40,374 nucleotides of DNA, taken from IMG/VR virus record IMGVR_UViG_3300025407_001065, positions 1 to 40,374 of that record. One strand, 5' to 3'. The translations under genes were made by a program, and so were the position numbers. This DNA is from a virus. Below the pieces are notes generated by a model that was given only the letters and a program-made list of their open reading frames with translations, was not told the DNA's origin and made no database searches. This document shows, piece after piece, positions 1-8,500 of the stretch (the first letter of the stretch is position 1; each line of letters opens with the position of its first letter).

Positions 1-101
1 TTGCCATAAGTTAAACTACTGCAATACACTACATAATTTTCCTTATCAGCAATTAACATTGCTGTTTTGATAGGAAACTTATCATTATGATTATTGGTCA
101 T
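1..101 (-). CDS. Partial hypothetical protein, N-terminus only
   Basis: An open frame starts at an ATG at 101 and runs off the left edge. It gives about 33 residues beginning MTNNHNDKFP. It lies 7 nt downstream of the preceding gene's stop, in the same direction, as expected for the next gene of the minus-strand run. No domain can be recognised in so short a piece. No clear ribosome-binding site is visible, so the start is tentative. Confidence 0.45.
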   Translation of the reverse strand, partial: MTNNHNDKFPIKTAMLIADKENYVVYCSSLTYG

Positions 102-108
102 ATAGTAG

Positions 109-1062
109 TTATGACTTTGCTTTGGTGCTCACACGAATTGGTGCCTTGCCACTGCCGCCAGTATCTTTACCGCCACGACCTGCTGCGTTTTGTGCTTTGC
201 GCTTACGAGTAACTGCACTCTTCTTTTGCGCAGCACTCATGCTACGTGCTTTTGCTGCTGGAACACATTTAGCATAACCACTCTTGCTACCACTGGTACC
301 GCATGGGGGATGCTTACCACCGACTTTCTTGCCAATATTAACCCACTTGTCCTTAAACCACTTATGAAGATTGCCGCTTGCTTCTGGTAGCACTAAATTA
401 CCACAGTGCATGCAATAATCAACTTGTTCAAGTAGCACACTTTCTGTAATTGGGTCACAGCGCAGTTCTGTACTTTCTGTGGCCATTTCTGTTGCGATTT
501 TTTTCTTATATACGTATAGTTTGTAACCTGAACTATCATCGTTAAAAATTTTATTCTGTTGAACTGGATCGGTTACAGCCTTAAAACCCATCTGCTCAAA
601 GAATTTTGCTGCCCTATCATATAATTTAATTCTGCTTAATTCGTTTGATTTTGCGCCCATGACAATTACTTCGGCATTGGGATGTCTTGCAATAAAGTGA
701 TTTAAACAATAGGCAACACCGTTAAATATTTTAAAAACAGTATCCTTTTCAGTTCCAGTTGCAGCATGGGTATCGGGTCTTGACTGTGTTTTATTTTCGA
801 AAGCCAATACATAATAATTTTCATTATATTCTTTAAATGTGACTTCAATTTTGGTTTTACCAACAGTGAAATCATAATCAGAACCGTAATTATCTGCATA
901 CACGTCAAAATTTTCTGGCGCTTTATTTACATCAATAAATTCTTCAATTTCTTCGCTTTCGTTCTTGACGCAGTTTGGGTATGTCTTGCCAAACATCTTC
1001 TTGTTACCTTCTTTGTGGTAACCTTTCCAACATGCTTCACCAAGAACATCTTCCATCTTCAT
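109..1062 (-). CDS. Putative packaged virion protein with Cys-rich and basic C-terminus
   Basis: This 317-residue protein is not assigned an enzymatic role. The N-terminus MKMEDVLGE|A (residues 1-10) matches the hydrophobic-x-Glu|Ala site of T4-type prohead proteases. A CWKGY...GK.YPNCVK segment (11-33) follows, of a kind I recognise from phage structural proteins. The centre (about 50-190) is an alpha/beta domain without recognised catalytic residues. A second site-like ITE|S (205-208) precedes a CxxC zinc-ribbon-like motif (C217, C220) and a Lys/Arg-rich tail resembling the DUF5872 family. The start overlaps the upstream gene's stop by 4 nt. The inference is a capsid-internal, possibly DNA-binding protein. 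Confidence 0.7.
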   Translation of the reverse strand: MKMEDVLGEACWKGYHKEGNKKMFGKTYPNCVKNESEEIEEFIDVNKAPENFDVYADNYGSDYDFTVGKTKIEVTFKEYNENYYVLAFENKTQSRPDTHAATGTEKDTVFKIFNGVAYCLNHFIARHPNAEVIVMGAKSNELSRIKLYDRAAKFFEQMGFKAVTDPVQQNKIFNDDSSGYKLYVYKKKIATEMATESTELRCDPITESVLLEQVDYCMHCGNLVLPEASGNLHKWFKDKWVNIGKKVGGKHPPCGTSGSKSGYAKCVPAAKARSMSAAQKKSAVTRKRKAQNAAGRGGKDTGGSGKAPIRVSTKAKS

Positions 1063-1463
1063 TTGGATTTATTTCCCCAATTTTTAGCACCAGCCTTACG
1101 GCACTTAACTAGCGCACCACTTGCGTAAGCACTTGGCCATACTTTGTAACGGCTCTTTACTTTATAATAGCAAGCATCCTTCTTTTCATCTACACGAGAT
1201 TCTGGTAGCATAAGTCCGCCACAATGCGGGCAACTTTCTTCTACATGGTCGTGTGCGGCACTGCCAACAATTTCATTATAATTGTCCATGCAAAGATAAT
1301 CGTGGTGCTTGGATAATTTAATCATCTTTTCAGCAACATCATGCAAATCTTCATCGGTTTTTGCATCTTCACGAGCATATTCCATCATACGTAGCAGTAG
1401 CGGAATATCCATACTAACTGTATCGGTTTTGTCTGCTTCGCTTACAATCTGCCTAATACGCAT
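1059..1463 (-). CDS. Small putative packaged protein with CxxC zinc-ribbon motif
   Basis: A 134-residue protein beginning MRIRQIVSE|A, so its first nine residues look like a capsid-targeting and cleavage peptide. Another VEE|S (74-77) immediately precedes the motif SCPHCGG.MLPES. This parallels the 317-aa neighbour, where CMHCGN.VLPEA also follows an xTE|S site, so the two share a module. The C-terminus (KVKSRYKVWPSAYASGALVKC split around Cys, then AGAKNW) is a basic, Tyr/Trp-containing segment I associate with phage proteins of unknown role. It abuts both neighbours (1-nt and 4-nt overlaps), as in a translationally coupled operon. Confidence 0.7.
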   Translation of the reverse strand: MRIRQIVSEADKTDTVSMDIPLLLRMMEYAREDAKTDEDLHDVAEKMIKLSKHHDYLCMDNYNEIVGSAAHDHVEESCPHCGGLMLPESRVDEKKDACYYKVKSRYKVWPSAYASGALVKCRKAGAKNWGNKSK

Positions 1464-3274
1464 TACTTTTTGCCTTTAGGTTTTTTACCACGTTTTTTCA
1501 TATTAATAGCAATAGCTGCTTGCTGTGCAAGATTCTTTGCTTCATCTAACATACGCATGATATCACGACTGTTGTTACTTTCAGTTCCACTTGCCATATA
1601 TTCGTGATCATCAAAGTTTTCCATTTCTTTCTTTAATGCTGCACGTTCTTGTGCTGAAAGTGTGCCATATGCTTTCATAATGCTACGCACATCTCCTGAT
1701 ACAGGCGCTGCTGCTCCACCTGCTGCTCCACCTGTTGGTGCTGTAGTGGGCGCTGCCGCTCCACCTGCCGCTCCACCTGCTGCTCCACCTGCTGCTGGCG
1801 CTGTTGCTGGCGCTGTTGCTGTAGGAGCAGCTTGTTTTGGCGCACGGGACCCACGAGGGAATGGAATTTTCATATTCTTAAATGTAGTTTTAATTATTTC
1901 ATCGCTAACGCCTTGCTTGCGTAAAAAGTCAAGAACTACTGCACTATCAACGCTTTTAGATTGCCCGCTGTATGAAAAACCAGGACCGTTTTTCCATGCA
2001 TTGTTTAGCTTGTCTGCAGTAACTTTATTGGCTAAATTGCTGCCAATCGTGCTTACTTTATTACCAATAGCACTACCAATATTTTTCAAGCCTTGAACAA
2101 AACCAGCTTCTTCAATTTGATGGAAAATTACAGGAACTGCGCTTTCAAATACCCACACGCTGCGAGCGCCATCATCAAGTACGCCTTCACGTAAGAACCA
2201 ATCTTGCATTGTAGCATCACGATCTACATATTGGCTGCTATTTGTAACTTTCTTAGCACCTGCGGCTGCTACTCGCTTTGCAGTATCTGATGCTGTACCA
2301 ACACCACCTTGATAAATTGGATTACCCGTTGGCTTTGGAATTTTAAGTGTAGCGCCAGCACGAATTGCATCTGGGTTATTAGCATATTGTGGATTTGCAT
2401 CAACTAAATCTTTTACACTTACATTATATTGTTTAGCAATAGTGCTTAAATTAGAACCATTTGGCACCTTCATAGTAGTATAATCTTGCGGACCTAAATC
2501 AGTACCAGCACGATATCCTTGAACACCTGATACATTATTTTGTGCTGCAGTTGTATCATACGGACCACCATCAGTACCAGCATGATATCCTTGAACTCCT
2601 GATACATTATTTTGTGCTGCAGTTGTATCATACGGACCACCATCAGTACCAGCATGATATCCTTGCACCTTTGATGGGGCAGGAGCGGCACCTTTAAGAT
2701 AACTTGCTAATTCACGACCAAGACCAGCAGCACCAGCAGTAACACCGCCCTTAATCATAGCAGCACTTAGTTTATCGCCTTGTAGCAGACGATCTGTCAT
2801 CTTCATAAGACCCAACACTGCAATGGGAGCAGCACCACCAGTTGCTAAGCCAACGACTGCAACAAGTGCGCCATAGATTAGATTTTGAATAATTGGATGC
2901 TTTTTAGCAAGCGCACGATACGCATAAACATGCTTAGCAAGACCTTCGTCACCACCAGTAGCATCTTTTAGTTTTGCAGCCATACTATCAAAAGCATTAT
3001 CAAATCCTTTAACTGGACCTAAATTTCCAATTTTAGAGATAATACCTTGATATGCATTATTTACAGCAGCGCCTGCTTTGCCAGCAACATCTACGCCTTT
3101 GCCAAGCGCAGTTCTGTTAGTGCCACTTGCTCTTGCGCCTTGCTCAATTGCACCAAAAAGCGCAGTAATCTGCTCTGGACTTAGTTTTGCTTCACTAATC
3201 GCACGACCGGCACTAGTCCAACTTTCCATTAGCGGATTAAAATCTGCTGCTTCAAATAACGCTGTTGTATTCAT
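1463..3274 (-). CDS. LysM-containing virion polyprotein candidate
   Basis: 603 residues. Four matches to the prohead-protease consensus are visible: LFE|A (6-9), ISE|A (26-29), IEE|A (387-390) and LDE|A (576-579). The hydrophobic Ala/Gly segment at about 130-160 could be membrane-active. Residues 203-250 are two perfect 24-residue repeats starting VQGYHAGTDGG, with a diverged third copy to about 267. A LysM-like domain (about 267-315, with GSNLSTIAKQYNVS and LKIPKP) suggests peptidoglycan contact. Residues 390-465 form a helical domain, followed by an Ala/Gly/Pro/Thr linker (481-524) and a Lys-rich tail. Inference: cut in the capsid into at least three pieces. Role unknown. Confidence 0.75.
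   Translation of the reverse strand: MNTTALFEAADFNPLMESWTSAGRAISEAKLSPEQITALFGAIEQGARASGTNRTALGKGVDVAGKAGAAVNNAYQGIISKIGNLGPVKGFDNAFDSMAAKLKDATGGDEGLAKHVYAYRALAKKHPIIQNLIYGALVAVVGLATGGAAPIAVLGLMKMTDRLLQGDKLSAAMIKGGVTAGAAGLGRELASYLKGAAPAPSKVQGYHAGTDGGPYDTTAAQNNVSGVQGYHAGTDGGPYDTTAAQNNVSGVQGYRAGTDLGPQDYTTMKVPNGSNLSTIAKQYNVSVKDLVDANPQYANNPDAIRAGATLKIPKPTGNPIYQGGVGTASDTAKRVAAAGAKKVTNSSQYVDRDATMQDWFLREGVLDDGARSVWVFESAVPVIFHQIEEAGFVQGLKNIGSAIGNKVSTIGSNLANKVTADKLNNAWKNGPGFSYSGQSKSVDSAVVLDFLRKQGVSDEIIKTTFKNMKIPFPRGSRAPKQAAPTATAPATAPAAGGAAGGAAGGAAAPTTAPTGGAAGGAAAPVSGDVRSIMKAYGTLSAQERAALKKEMENFDDHEYMASGTESNNSRDIMRMLDEAKNLAQQAAIAINMKKRGKKPKGKK
2474..2668 (-). repeat. Tandem 72-bp coding repeat (2 full copies plus a partial)
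   Basis: Two adjacent 72-bp units (2668-2597 and 2596-2525) encode the same 24 residues (VQGYHAGTDGG...NNVSG). A diverged partial third unit (2524-2474) encodes VQGYRAGTDLGP. The units are nearly identical at DNA level, which points to recent slippage or unequal recombination. The core G-Y-x-x-G-T-D-x-G-P also occurs at the C-terminus of the upstream 310-aa protein (GYWKGTDKGPPGKK). Confidence 0.9.
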
Positions 3275-3275
3275 C

Positions 3276-4208
3276 TTAATTGCTTCCTACCATTTTTTTG
3301 CCGGGCGGACCCTTGTCGGTACCTTTCCAATATCCAGTAAATTTTGGACCAGTTTGACCTTTGCCTTCTACTTTACGCTTTTTCTTTTTCTGATTATAGG
3401 TTCCGCCAAATAGCGAACCAACATTATTGCTGCCTGCACCACCATTCATTGCGCCAACTGCAATACCACCAGCACCGCTTGCGCCAGCACTTGCACTTTC
3501 ACCGATTACATGAAAACCTGCTTGTTGTTTGCTTTTAACTTGTGTGCTTGGCACCATAATAGCCTGACCTTGCACATTGCCATTGGTATCAATCTTTGCC
3601 ATTTTTACCATGCCAGGAGTCTTAGTAGCGCCTGGTGGTGTATTTGGCTTACCGCCTGGTGTGCCATTGTTGGCAGTAGGTTGTGGTGTTCCCATTTGCT
3701 GACCTTGAGGTGGTTGTAATTGACCTGGTACTTGTGGGTCTTCCATCATTTCTTCTTCTGGATAGCGCATTTCATAATCCATATAATCAAATACGCTTTC
3801 AATATAATCTGCAGCACGAGTTAGTTTGCGCTGCACCCATCCATCTAATCCTTGTTCTTCACCAACATTCTTTAGCAGTTCGTGCAACATGATTGCTAAC
3901 TTTGCTGTGCGATAAAGATCAGCACGAGCCATATGAACTTCATTATCACGTGGTTCTTCACTATAATTTGAACCCATTGAATATGAACGTTGTGGCTGAC
4001 TTACAATCTCACAATCACATTCATCAAGACTTGTAATAGTTTCTGGTAATTTAATAAGATAACGACCAGTAGGCAATTTCCATACAGAAGTTCCACGAAA
4101 ACGTTGTAATAATTTTTCTGCATCATCGTAATTTACAATGACAGGACGATCATCCTTGTATAATATTTTTCCATATACTGAACTGTCATGAACTTTGTAG
4201 TTACTCAT
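3276..4208 (-). CDS. Conserved phage protein, Pro/Gly-rich, with GTDKGPPGKK tail
   Basis: 310 residues of unknown function. The N-terminal ~150 residues are a compact acidic/aromatic domain. Residues 155-200 are Pro/Gln/Gly-rich, and 238-270 are Ala/Gly-rich. An IGE|S (235-238) matches the prohead-protease site. The C-terminus YWKGTDKGPPGKKMVGS is a signature I recognise from T4-like phage virion-associated proteins and matches the repeat core of the downstream 603-aa protein. A late-type box AATAAATA (4234-4227) sits 18 nt upstream, with AAGGAT as ribosome-binding site, so late expression is likely. Confidence 0.7.
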   Translation of the reverse strand: MSNYKVHDSSVYGKILYKDDRPVIVNYDDAEKLLQRFRGTSVWKLPTGRYLIKLPETITSLDECDCEIVSQPQRSYSMGSNYSEEPRDNEVHMARADLYRTAKLAIMLHELLKNVGEEQGLDGWVQRKLTRAADYIESVFDYMDYEMRYPEEEMMEDPQVPGQLQPPQGQQMGTPQPTANNGTPGGKPNTPPGATKTPGMVKMAKIDTNGNVQGQAIMVPSTQVKSKQQAGFHVIGESASAGASGAGGIAVGAMNGGAGSNNVGSLFGGTYNQKKKKRKVEGKGQTGPKFTGYWKGTDKGPPGKKMVGSN

Positions 4209-4226
4209 CTAAGATATCCTTTGAAT

Positions 4227-4234
4227 TATTTATT
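4227..4234 (-). promoter_or_regulatory. T4-type late promoter box AATAAATA
   Basis: AATAAATA on the minus strand matches the NATAAATA late consensus of T4-like phages. It overlaps the stop of the upstream gene. Initiation about 6 nt downstream would give a transcript starting AAGGAUAU, placing the ribosome-binding site at its very 5' end. Confidence 0.55.
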
Positions 4235-4565
4235 AGTTTGAGGTAATCTGTATTCTATAATCTGTAGATGAATATGTAAAAGTGTTGCCCATACCATTTA
4301 CTAATCTATCTTTATTGATAAAAAATCTAGCAATTTTTATTTTTTTGTTGCCTATGTTTTGTATATTAACTTTAATATTTTTTATATGTTCATACGAAAA
4401 TATAAATCGTTCAACGAGCATTTTGTCACTTGTAATTGCGGGAAAAACACGTTCTACAAATAATTGATTATTTGCTGTTATTCTATAAACAATATCACCT
4501 TTAACATAATCGTATGTTTCGGGATATAAAACTATAGCAATTTCAATTTCTTTTTCTTCTAACAA
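4233..4565 (-). CDS. Hypothetical protein, TTG start
   Basis: 110 residues, not recognised. It looks like an all-beta protein (alternating hydrophobics, IAIVLYPETYDYV, KIKIARFFINKDRL). The only sensible start is TTG at 4565, which overlaps the upstream stop as ATTGTTAG. The next in-frame Met is about 48 residues in. It contains no Cys and no signal peptide. Its position at the end of a three-gene overlapping run suggests coupled translation. Confidence 0.55.
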   Translation of the reverse strand: MLEEKEIEIAIVLYPETYDYVKGDIVYRITANNQLFVERVFPAITSDKMLVERFIFSYEHIKNIKVNIQNIGNKKIKIARFFINKDRLVNGMGNTFTYSSTDYRIQITSN

Positions 4566-4825
4566 TTAAACACCGCAACTAAATCCTTATATAATTTAGT
4601 GCTACGTGCTCGCTCTTGAAGATTTTCACTATTTTTTATCTTATTGATTTTGGCACTCAAGCGGCGTAAATCGCTGCGAGTAAGTTTTCTGCGCATCTTC
4701 TTGCGTAGAAACGATAACGCCTGTCGTTTTAAATTGACAGGCGGTTGGTATGTTGTGGCGTGTTGGAATTCTTCCCAAAGTTCGGTAACTTCATCCCAAG
4801 TGTCAAGGGTTTGTGTATCATACAT
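4559..4825 (-). CDS. Hypothetical small basic helical protein
   Basis: 88 residues, rich in Lys/Arg/Leu with a helix-forming centre (LRKKMRRKLTRSDLRRLSAKINKI). A good ribosome-binding site (GAGGGAAC) lies 4 nt before ATG 4825. It lies 10 nt after the nucleotidase stop and overlaps the next gene by 7 nt. No family recognised; a nucleic-acid-binding role is possible from charge alone. Confidence 0.6.
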   Translation of the reverse strand: MYDTQTLDTWDEVTELWEEFQHATTYQPPVNLKRQALSFLRKKMRRKLTRSDLRRLSAKINKIKNSENLQERARSTKLYKDLVAVFNC

Positions 4826-4835
4826 AGTAGTTCCC

Positions 4836-5393
4836 TCATGCTAATTCTCCCTGTTTAGCAAAACGCTTAAGTGTTTTGGCAACACGGGCGAAATCTCTAT
4901 CATCATATTTGATACCAATACCACCAGCCATCTGCCATGCCGTTATGTTTTTACCATAGTCATCAACAAGAATGTTGGAAACGCCACGTTCATTGGTAGC
5001 AAACTGTGCTTTATTATGTGTTAATTCAATTCCGCTTGGCAACATGTCATTGAAATGCATATTAATCCAAGCACGTTTTCCACTTTCGCTGCGACTGTCG
5101 CCAGCCAGTGGAGTAGAACAAATATAATATTCACCAAATGTTTCTTTGACAGTGCGAACAAGTTCCCTTGCATGAGGAAGTAAGGGAAGATTTACCCAAA
5201 ATGTAGGATGGTCTCGCACAAGTTGTAATTTGGCTTCTGGGTTATCAATATCTTTATAGTGGTCTTTGCCATCAAGCCTAGCCCACTCACCAAAGAAGTC
5301 AGCCAATACGCCATCCATGTCTAGATAAACTTTGAACTCTGTTTTGACGACTTCATCTATACGCATGCGATTATTTATCCTGATTTTGACCAT
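4836..5393 (-). CDS. 5'(3')-deoxyribonucleotidase-like HAD phosphatase (NT5C family)
   Basis: 185 residues. The HAD motif I DMDGVLADF (D25, D27) and a C-terminal motif NILVDDYGKNITAW identify a 5'-nucleotidase of the NT5C type, which dephosphorylates (deoxy)nucleoside monophosphates in phage nucleotide metabolism. Two starts are supported. ATG 5393 lies 5 nt below a sigma70-like -10 (TATGAT). ATG 5366 (MRIDEVVK) lies 5 nt below a late box GATAAATA. The two products would differ by nine N-terminal residues. It lies amid probable packaged proteins, but VVKTE|F is only a poor match to the cleavage site. Confidence 0.85.
   Translation of the reverse strand: MVKIRINNRMRIDEVVKTEFKVYLDMDGVLADFFGEWARLDGKDHYKDIDNPEAKLQLVRDHPTFWVNLPLLPHARELVRTVKETFGEYYICSTPLAGDSRSESGKRAWINMHFNDMLPSGIELTHNKAQFATNERGVSNILVDDYGKNITAWQMAGGIGIKYDDRDFARVAKTLKRFAKQGELA
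5372..5379 (-). promoter_or_regulatory. Late promoter box GATAAATA, 5 nt before an internal ATG
   Basis: GATAAATA, followed by ATCGC and then ATG (5366). T4-type late initiation about 6 nt past the box would start the mRNA on this AUG. It lies within the coding sequence of the longer nucleotidase form. Confidence 0.5.
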
Positions 5394-5398
5394 GCTAC

Positions 5399-5426
5399 AT
5401 CATAGCATATTCTGTGGATAAGTCAA
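5399..5426 (-). promoter_or_regulatory. Sigma70-like promoter for the nucleotidase
   Basis: TTGACT (5426-5421), a 16-bp spacer, and TATGAT (5404-5399), then 5 nt to ATG 5393. No ribosome-binding site fits between, so the early message is predicted to be leaderless. Confidence 0.6.
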
Positions 5427-5429
5427 GTA

Positions 5430-5594
5430 TTATCCAAAAGAATGGACACGGCGCTCAACTTTGGATACCCATGCCTTACTAGGCTTTCCATGACCTTTAT
5501 AGTATTGTAGCGGCTTGCCAGTTGTTTTACTGACAAGCGCCCAACGACCTTTTACTTTTTTCAATGTTTCGGTTATAAACTCGTGTGCTCTCAT
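5430..5594 (-). CDS. Small putative internal capsid protein (T4 IP-like leader)
   Basis: 54 residues from ATG 5594, which overlaps the upstream stop as ATGA. A longer frame exists, but this start gives the canonical leader. MRAHEFITE|T closely resembles the capsid-targeting peptide of T4 internal proteins (MKTYQEFIAE). The mature part would be about 45 residues, basic, with the pattern GRWALVSK...YYKGHGKPSKAWVSK.ERRVHSF, a small conserved phage module of unknown role. Inference: packaged with DNA after cleavage. Confidence 0.65.
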   Translation of the reverse strand: MRAHEFITETLKKVKGRWALVSKTTGKPLQYYKGHGKPSKAWVSKVERRVHSFG

Positions 5595-8500
5595 GATAGT
5601 TGCCCTACGCTCCAACCAGTTAGTCCAGCACCATTTGCTAGCGGTGTAAAATGGCGCACCGCATCTTGATAAGAATTAAAAGTTCCATTTTCTGATATCT
5701 GTCTACCTTGAACAAATAGCGCATACTCACCACGCCCACCAGGATTTGCAATTCTAGGTCTAGGTGCTGGTGTAAGTTCAGCAGCAGGTTGATTTACAAT
5801 AGCCTCGCCTGGTCCCATATAGAATAATTCTTGTTCTTGGGTATCGGGATCAACAGCAAACATCTGAATACCATTAATGCCACCCAATGTGCCACCCCAA
5901 CGCACCGAACTGCTATTGCGTCGTTGAATATCATTAGCATGCTCTTTTGCTTGTTCTGGATCGTTGTAAGTAAATGAAGTAATGGTTTGTCCAGTATCTG
6001 TGTATTTTAACAGATACTTTACAGCACGACCTGTAGCAGCACCAGAAGCAGTTGTATTTGATTGTGCCGCTTGTGGTGGCAGTGATGGCACACGGTCTTC
6101 GCCTCTACTAGTAATACGCATCATTTCATCACGCAAGTATTGTAGTGAATATTCATCTAATAGTAGAACACCAAAACGATCTGCTCGCAAACCACTTACG
6201 CCCCAATGTTTTTCAGCCGCAGGAGCAGCCATCTTTACTATTTCACTTTGATATGTTGAATACATTTCAACCTGTGGAATAAACACTATTGTTTTACTGT
6301 CCATTTCATTTGGATTAGTAGAATAGTATTGAACACGAACCATACTGTAGCCAGGGTAACGCAGACTTACATCAGCAAGTGGCATCTGACGGTCATGGGC
6401 AAACTTCACTGCTGCCTCAATCATATCATATGGAGCAGTGCCATTGATTTTTACTACTTGCTCGCCGTCTTCATTTTCCAAGAAACCATCAACTGGTCCG
6501 CTGCCTATCGGTGCAATAGGCTTACGACGCTCTTGGGCAGTGCGTAATTCTTTAACAAGTTGTTCTTTGTCAATAGCGCCAGCAGTGTATTTGGCAAACA
6601 ATTGCATAGTATTGTCTTTTTCACCTATACCAGCACTTACAAACTTATACAGTTTCTTTTGATATTCTCTGCTTGCATCTTCAGTATCAGCAGCGGCACC
6701 TATGACACGAACATAACGCAACATAGTATTGCGAATTTTTTCATATTGTTCAAAATAGTTACCACCAGCACTGCGGAACTCAATATAATTTGGCTTGATA
6801 TTCACGCTAACATAACGGTCGCCACGAGGAACCAATAGTTTATTGATTTCTTTTTTGGCAATATCTTGCAATCCACCACGCATCTTATCAAGGATTGCTG
6901 GTACATTCTTTCGGGCATTTCTACCACGCACTTCACGCTTTGCTTGATCAAAACTACTCTTAGTCCATCGTGAACCAGCACGACCAAATGCTTTAAGCAC
7001 ATACTCATCACCAAGCAACATGATTACTTTAAGATGGTCAATGTTTTCTAAGGTTTGATTAGGGATACTAACACCAATATGGAAACCTGTTGTGCGGTTT
7101 GTATAATAATCATTGCTCTTTGCCCAATCAAATACATTCTCTAACGCAGCCAAGCCATCTTCTAGGTTCATTGGAGGTGATACAAGTTCAATACCACCAT
7201 CGCCATCATCATTTGGACTATCTAGCGAACTATCTGGTTCAAATATCCAAGTGCTTTCATCACGAGTTGCTCCGTGATATCCACTGCTTGCTCGTGCTTT
7301 ATAACCAGTTGTGCGTCTAAAATCATCAACAACATCACCAATGTCTGTGGTTGGTTCTTCTCTACTTCTGCTATATGTATAATGCGGCCAAGTTAGCGAT
7401 TCACGAGTATTGCGATTTACCCAACGCATCCAATCATACATGTCATCAATGCTATTACGACTTAAGAATCTGCCCCAAGTATATTCTTCGTTTTCTTCCA
7501 TCCAATTGGTGCGAACATTATCTTTGGCATCATCAAGTTCTCGCTCACTTGCCTCGTCCATAGGCGTATCGCCTAATTCTTCTTGAACTGCGTCTTTGTA
7601 ATCATCAGTGCCTTCAAATTCATTATCATAGGTTTCATATTGGTATTCACTAAATGCTTCATAGAACGATTCTAATGCACTTTCAACATCACTGCGAGTA
7701 TTGTAATCGCTAACAAAAAAATCCATAACATCACGCTGACGATCACGATATGAAGCCGTGCCAGGAAAATCCTCATTGGCATCCATATCCTCTTCTTCTT
7801 CCTCATCGCCTTCTTCACCGCCAAGACCAGGAATATACATTTCGGTTTCAAATCCAACCTTCATGCTCTTGGCAAATGGAGTATCAGCAAACTTTTCAAG
7901 AGATGTAGGACTCATATTGATTTCGTTTAGGATACTTTCTTCAATACTTTCGTTACGAGGAGCAAGTTGAACTTCATAATCCTCATCACCAAGATGTTCA
8001 TCTGACCAAGATTCAGCATAGCGTTCAGCACCACGAGGTGATGCTGCACGGAACTCGTGGACTACACCACCTCTGGCAATGATTTGGTATTTTACACCTT
8101 CCACAGCAGTAATGTTAGAAGATGTGGCTGTTGCATTTGCTGGAATAGCATTGCCCGTAATATCATAACCACGATCTATTTCTAACTGTGAATATTGGCG
8201 TGGTTGTTCTGGTTGTGCGGTTGGTTGAGGAATTACTTGACCTTGCGTATCCCATAGATTATTGTTGTTTGGTGATCTTATAGCAATACTTGCTAATGGT
8301 AGATTACGTTCTTGCGCAAATCTTTGGGCTGCTTGCGTTGCTGCGTAAAAACTTTGTGCTTGTGTTGCTAATAATTCTGTGCCATCGCTACGGTTTACAA
8401 CAACATAGGTTGCTGCGCCACCACTGGGCAATTGTAGTGCTTGTGTACCAGCACCAGGTATTGGTGTATTTGAATCATCGTTTGCAAGGGATAAGAACCA

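Noticed and set aside
1662-2096. Plus-strand frame of 144 codons, rich in Ala/Pro
   Set aside because: It is the antisense of the Ala/Gly/Pro/Thr linker of the 603-aa gene; low-complexity GC-rich codons keep the opposite strand open.
2474-2668. Tandem repeat considered as a CRISPR-like array
   Set aside because: Units are contiguous, have no unique spacers, and encode an in-frame protein repeat.
4836-5366. Nucleotidase as a definite member of the packaged, cleaved set
   Set aside because: Its N-terminus VVKTE|F lacks the hydrophobic residue two before the Glu and has Phe after it, unlike the other leaders.
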